Part shown: piece after piece, positions 63,701 to 64,000 of the stretch | Numbering within the stretch: position 1 is the first letter of the stretch | Layout of the letters: each line of letters begins with the position of its first letter | Assembly (NCBI GenBank): GCA_012184525.1 | Contig: WOFQ01000015.1 | Location: forward strand, 372,001-436,000 | DNA: 64,000 bases | DNA from: Xenoacremonium recifei | Taxonomy: Eukaryota > Ascomycota > Sordariomycetes > Hypocreales > Nectriaceae | Reading direction: 5' to 3' | Program-made: the position numbers and the translations under genes | The notes under the pieces: model-generated | Databases searched by the model: none | Told to the model about the DNA's origin: nothing | The model's input: only the letters and a program-made list of their open reading frames with translations

Positions 63701-64000
63701 GTTCCTCACGCACTTCCGCAAGGAGTTTATCTCTATCGCCGTGCTGCTGCCCACCGTGGTTGCGTGCCGCTGCTCGCCTAACCAGAAGGCCGAGGTTGCC
63801 AAGCTCATTAAGGAGTACACTAAGAAGCGCGTCTGCTGTATCGGTGACGGCGGCAATGATGTGAGCATGATCCAGGCTGCGGATGTGGGTGTTGGTATTG
63901 TCGGCAAAGAGGGACGGCAGGCCAGTTTGGCGGCAGACTTCTCGATTGAGCAGTTCCATCATTTGGTCAAGCTACTGGTTTGGCATGGACGGAACAGCTA
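60729..64000 (+). CDS. NEO1: P4-type phospholipid flippase, Neo1-like (3' part missing)
   Basis: A single open exon runs from ATG 60729 off the right edge, giving 1090 complete codons. It is a P4-ATPase that moves phospholipids across Golgi/endosome membranes. The acidic N-terminal extension is long (about 160 residues). TRFPNNIVSNAKYTAFTFLPVTLYNEFSFFFN opens the core (divided at about 61265). The actuator motif is DGET (415-418), PISLRVNLD precedes the phosphorylation loop, and the phosphorylated Asp is 631 in SDKTGTLTQNE. KGADTVM, MLTGDK and GDGGNDVSMIQAADVGVGI complete the P and N domains. PISLRVNLD (rather than PISLYVSxE) and the lack of early introns point to the Neo1/ATP9 branch, which acts without a Cdc50 partner. 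The C-terminal membrane domain lies outside the window. Confidence 0.94.
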   Translation, partial: MPPSPPYHPSDPPDSPTHDSDSDLELDIQELDPISTEPARGSRPEPEHKTSRIALRNLRMGGLRRANKRGRGYGDLGLNRDGSDDQAQLLGEPDGAGGRWSEGSGYGEDDRPLLGGDQSSQMRKSFSDGMSGRLRLPSFMSGSKKPEPEEADDQEEDDPSASRHVAVGSTQTTRFPNNIVSNAKYTAFTFLPVTLYNEFSFFFNMYFLLVALSQAIPALRIGYLLTYIAPLAFVLCITMGKEAWDDIERRRRDTEANSEPYTILMFRDADPSNRNSRQPKTLKSDSLRRKKTRGGRDNLSDIQEEDDAPDNQPSSFVQEMSRKSKDLKVGDVLKLSKGQRVPADVVILKCYSSEASQPAPSRPSNDEPAEEEALLAFGEGDDSSAKGKQPATDAPESESERESNGETFIRTDQLDGETDWKLRVASPLTQNLATEEFVRLRVTGGKPDKKVNEFLGTVELLPSRRDALNHHSSSVQQDDDHSQSSALSIDNTAWANTVIASQATTLAVIVYTGPQTRSALSTAPSRSKTGLLEYEINSLTKILCALTLALSIILVALEGFENTEGAVWYVKIMRFLVLFSTIVPISLRVNLDMGKSAYSWFIQRDPGIPGAVVRTSTIPEDLGRIEYLLSDKTGTLTQNEMEMKKIHVGTVSYANEAMDEVSAYVRQGFNVQPTTDPASHTMLITPSSTYSNTANMGATRTRREIGTRVRDVVLALALCHNVTPTIDTEDGKEVTSYQASSPDEIAIVKWTESVGLRLHYRDRKGMVLEFAGSGRPVVRVRILDVFPFTSEGKRMGIIVHFHENSSIPNPDLTSGEIWFYQKGADTVMGPIVAANDWLDEETANMAREGLRTLVVGRKKLSYQQYQEFSARYQEASLAIAGRDAGMQRVVSHYLENDLELLGVTGVEDKLQRDVKPSLELLRNAGIKIWMLTGDKVETARCVSVSSKLVARGQYIYTVAQLKKKDNAQEHLDFLRSKTDACLLIDGESLALFLTHFRKEFISIAVLLPTVVACRCSPNQKAEVAKLIKEYTKKRVCCIGDGGNDVSMIQAADVGVGIVGKEGRQASLAADFSIEQFHHLVKLLVWHGRNS

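Overview
This is nuclear DNA of a filamentous ascomycete, probably of the Sordariomycetes class. The evidence is many short spliceosomal introns (mostly about 45-75 bp, GTRNGT donors, CTAAC-like branch sites, YAG acceptors), a Zn2Cys6 regulator, RTA1 and Dal5-type MFS families, and fungal versions of Sec16, a diaphanous-type formin and Hus1. The class-level placement is an impression from protein style, not from any search. I rebuilt exon-intron structures by hand so that every junction keeps frame, and exon coordinates are given in each entry.

Layout. 1-1.6 kb: no gene seen. 1.6-14.7 kb: metabolic and housekeeping genes, namely a CLPTM1-family membrane protein, an RTA1-family 7TM protein, an Old Yellow Enzyme homologue, a LOG-type phosphoribohydrolase, proteasome alpha-6 (PRE5), phosphoserine aminotransferase (SER1), an MPPED-type metallophosphoesterase and a small YHWA protein. 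14.7-27.9 kb: the accessory part of the window. It holds an orphan protein, a 19-bp tandem array, a gene-poor stretch with possible gene remnants, a head-to-head pair of paralogous AIG1-like P-loop GTPases followed by an alpha/beta hydrolase, and a divergent MFS transporter / 2-oxoglutarate dioxygenase pair. 28-64 kb: core genes dominate, namely SEC16, HUS1, a formin, the U4/U6.U5 27-kDa protein, ER glucosidase I, mitochondrial MnmE/MSS1, a Zn2Cys6 regulator and a Neo1-type P4-ATPase that runs off the right edge. Less conserved genes between them are an Asn/Asp-rich RING-like protein, a small basic protein, a small membrane protein, a three-exon orphan and a 55-aa protein with three GRSGYN repeats behind a 3-kb gene-free upstream region.

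Functional themes. Several core genes serve the secretory and endomembrane system (SEC16 at ER exit sites, glucosidase I in the ER lumen, the Neo1-like flippase, the CLPTM1 protein, and the formin for polarised growth). They are not a cluster, because fungal neighbours are usually independent units. Groups where linkage may matter are (a) the divergent GTPase pair plus hydrolase at 18.5-22.4 kb, (b) the MFS/dioxygenase pair sharing a 696-bp promoter with a palindromic CCG-N6-CGG element, and (c) SER1 with a TGAGTCA Gcn4/Cpc1-type site 77 bp before its start. The best candidate for something undescribed is (a), and the 55-aa repeat protein is second.
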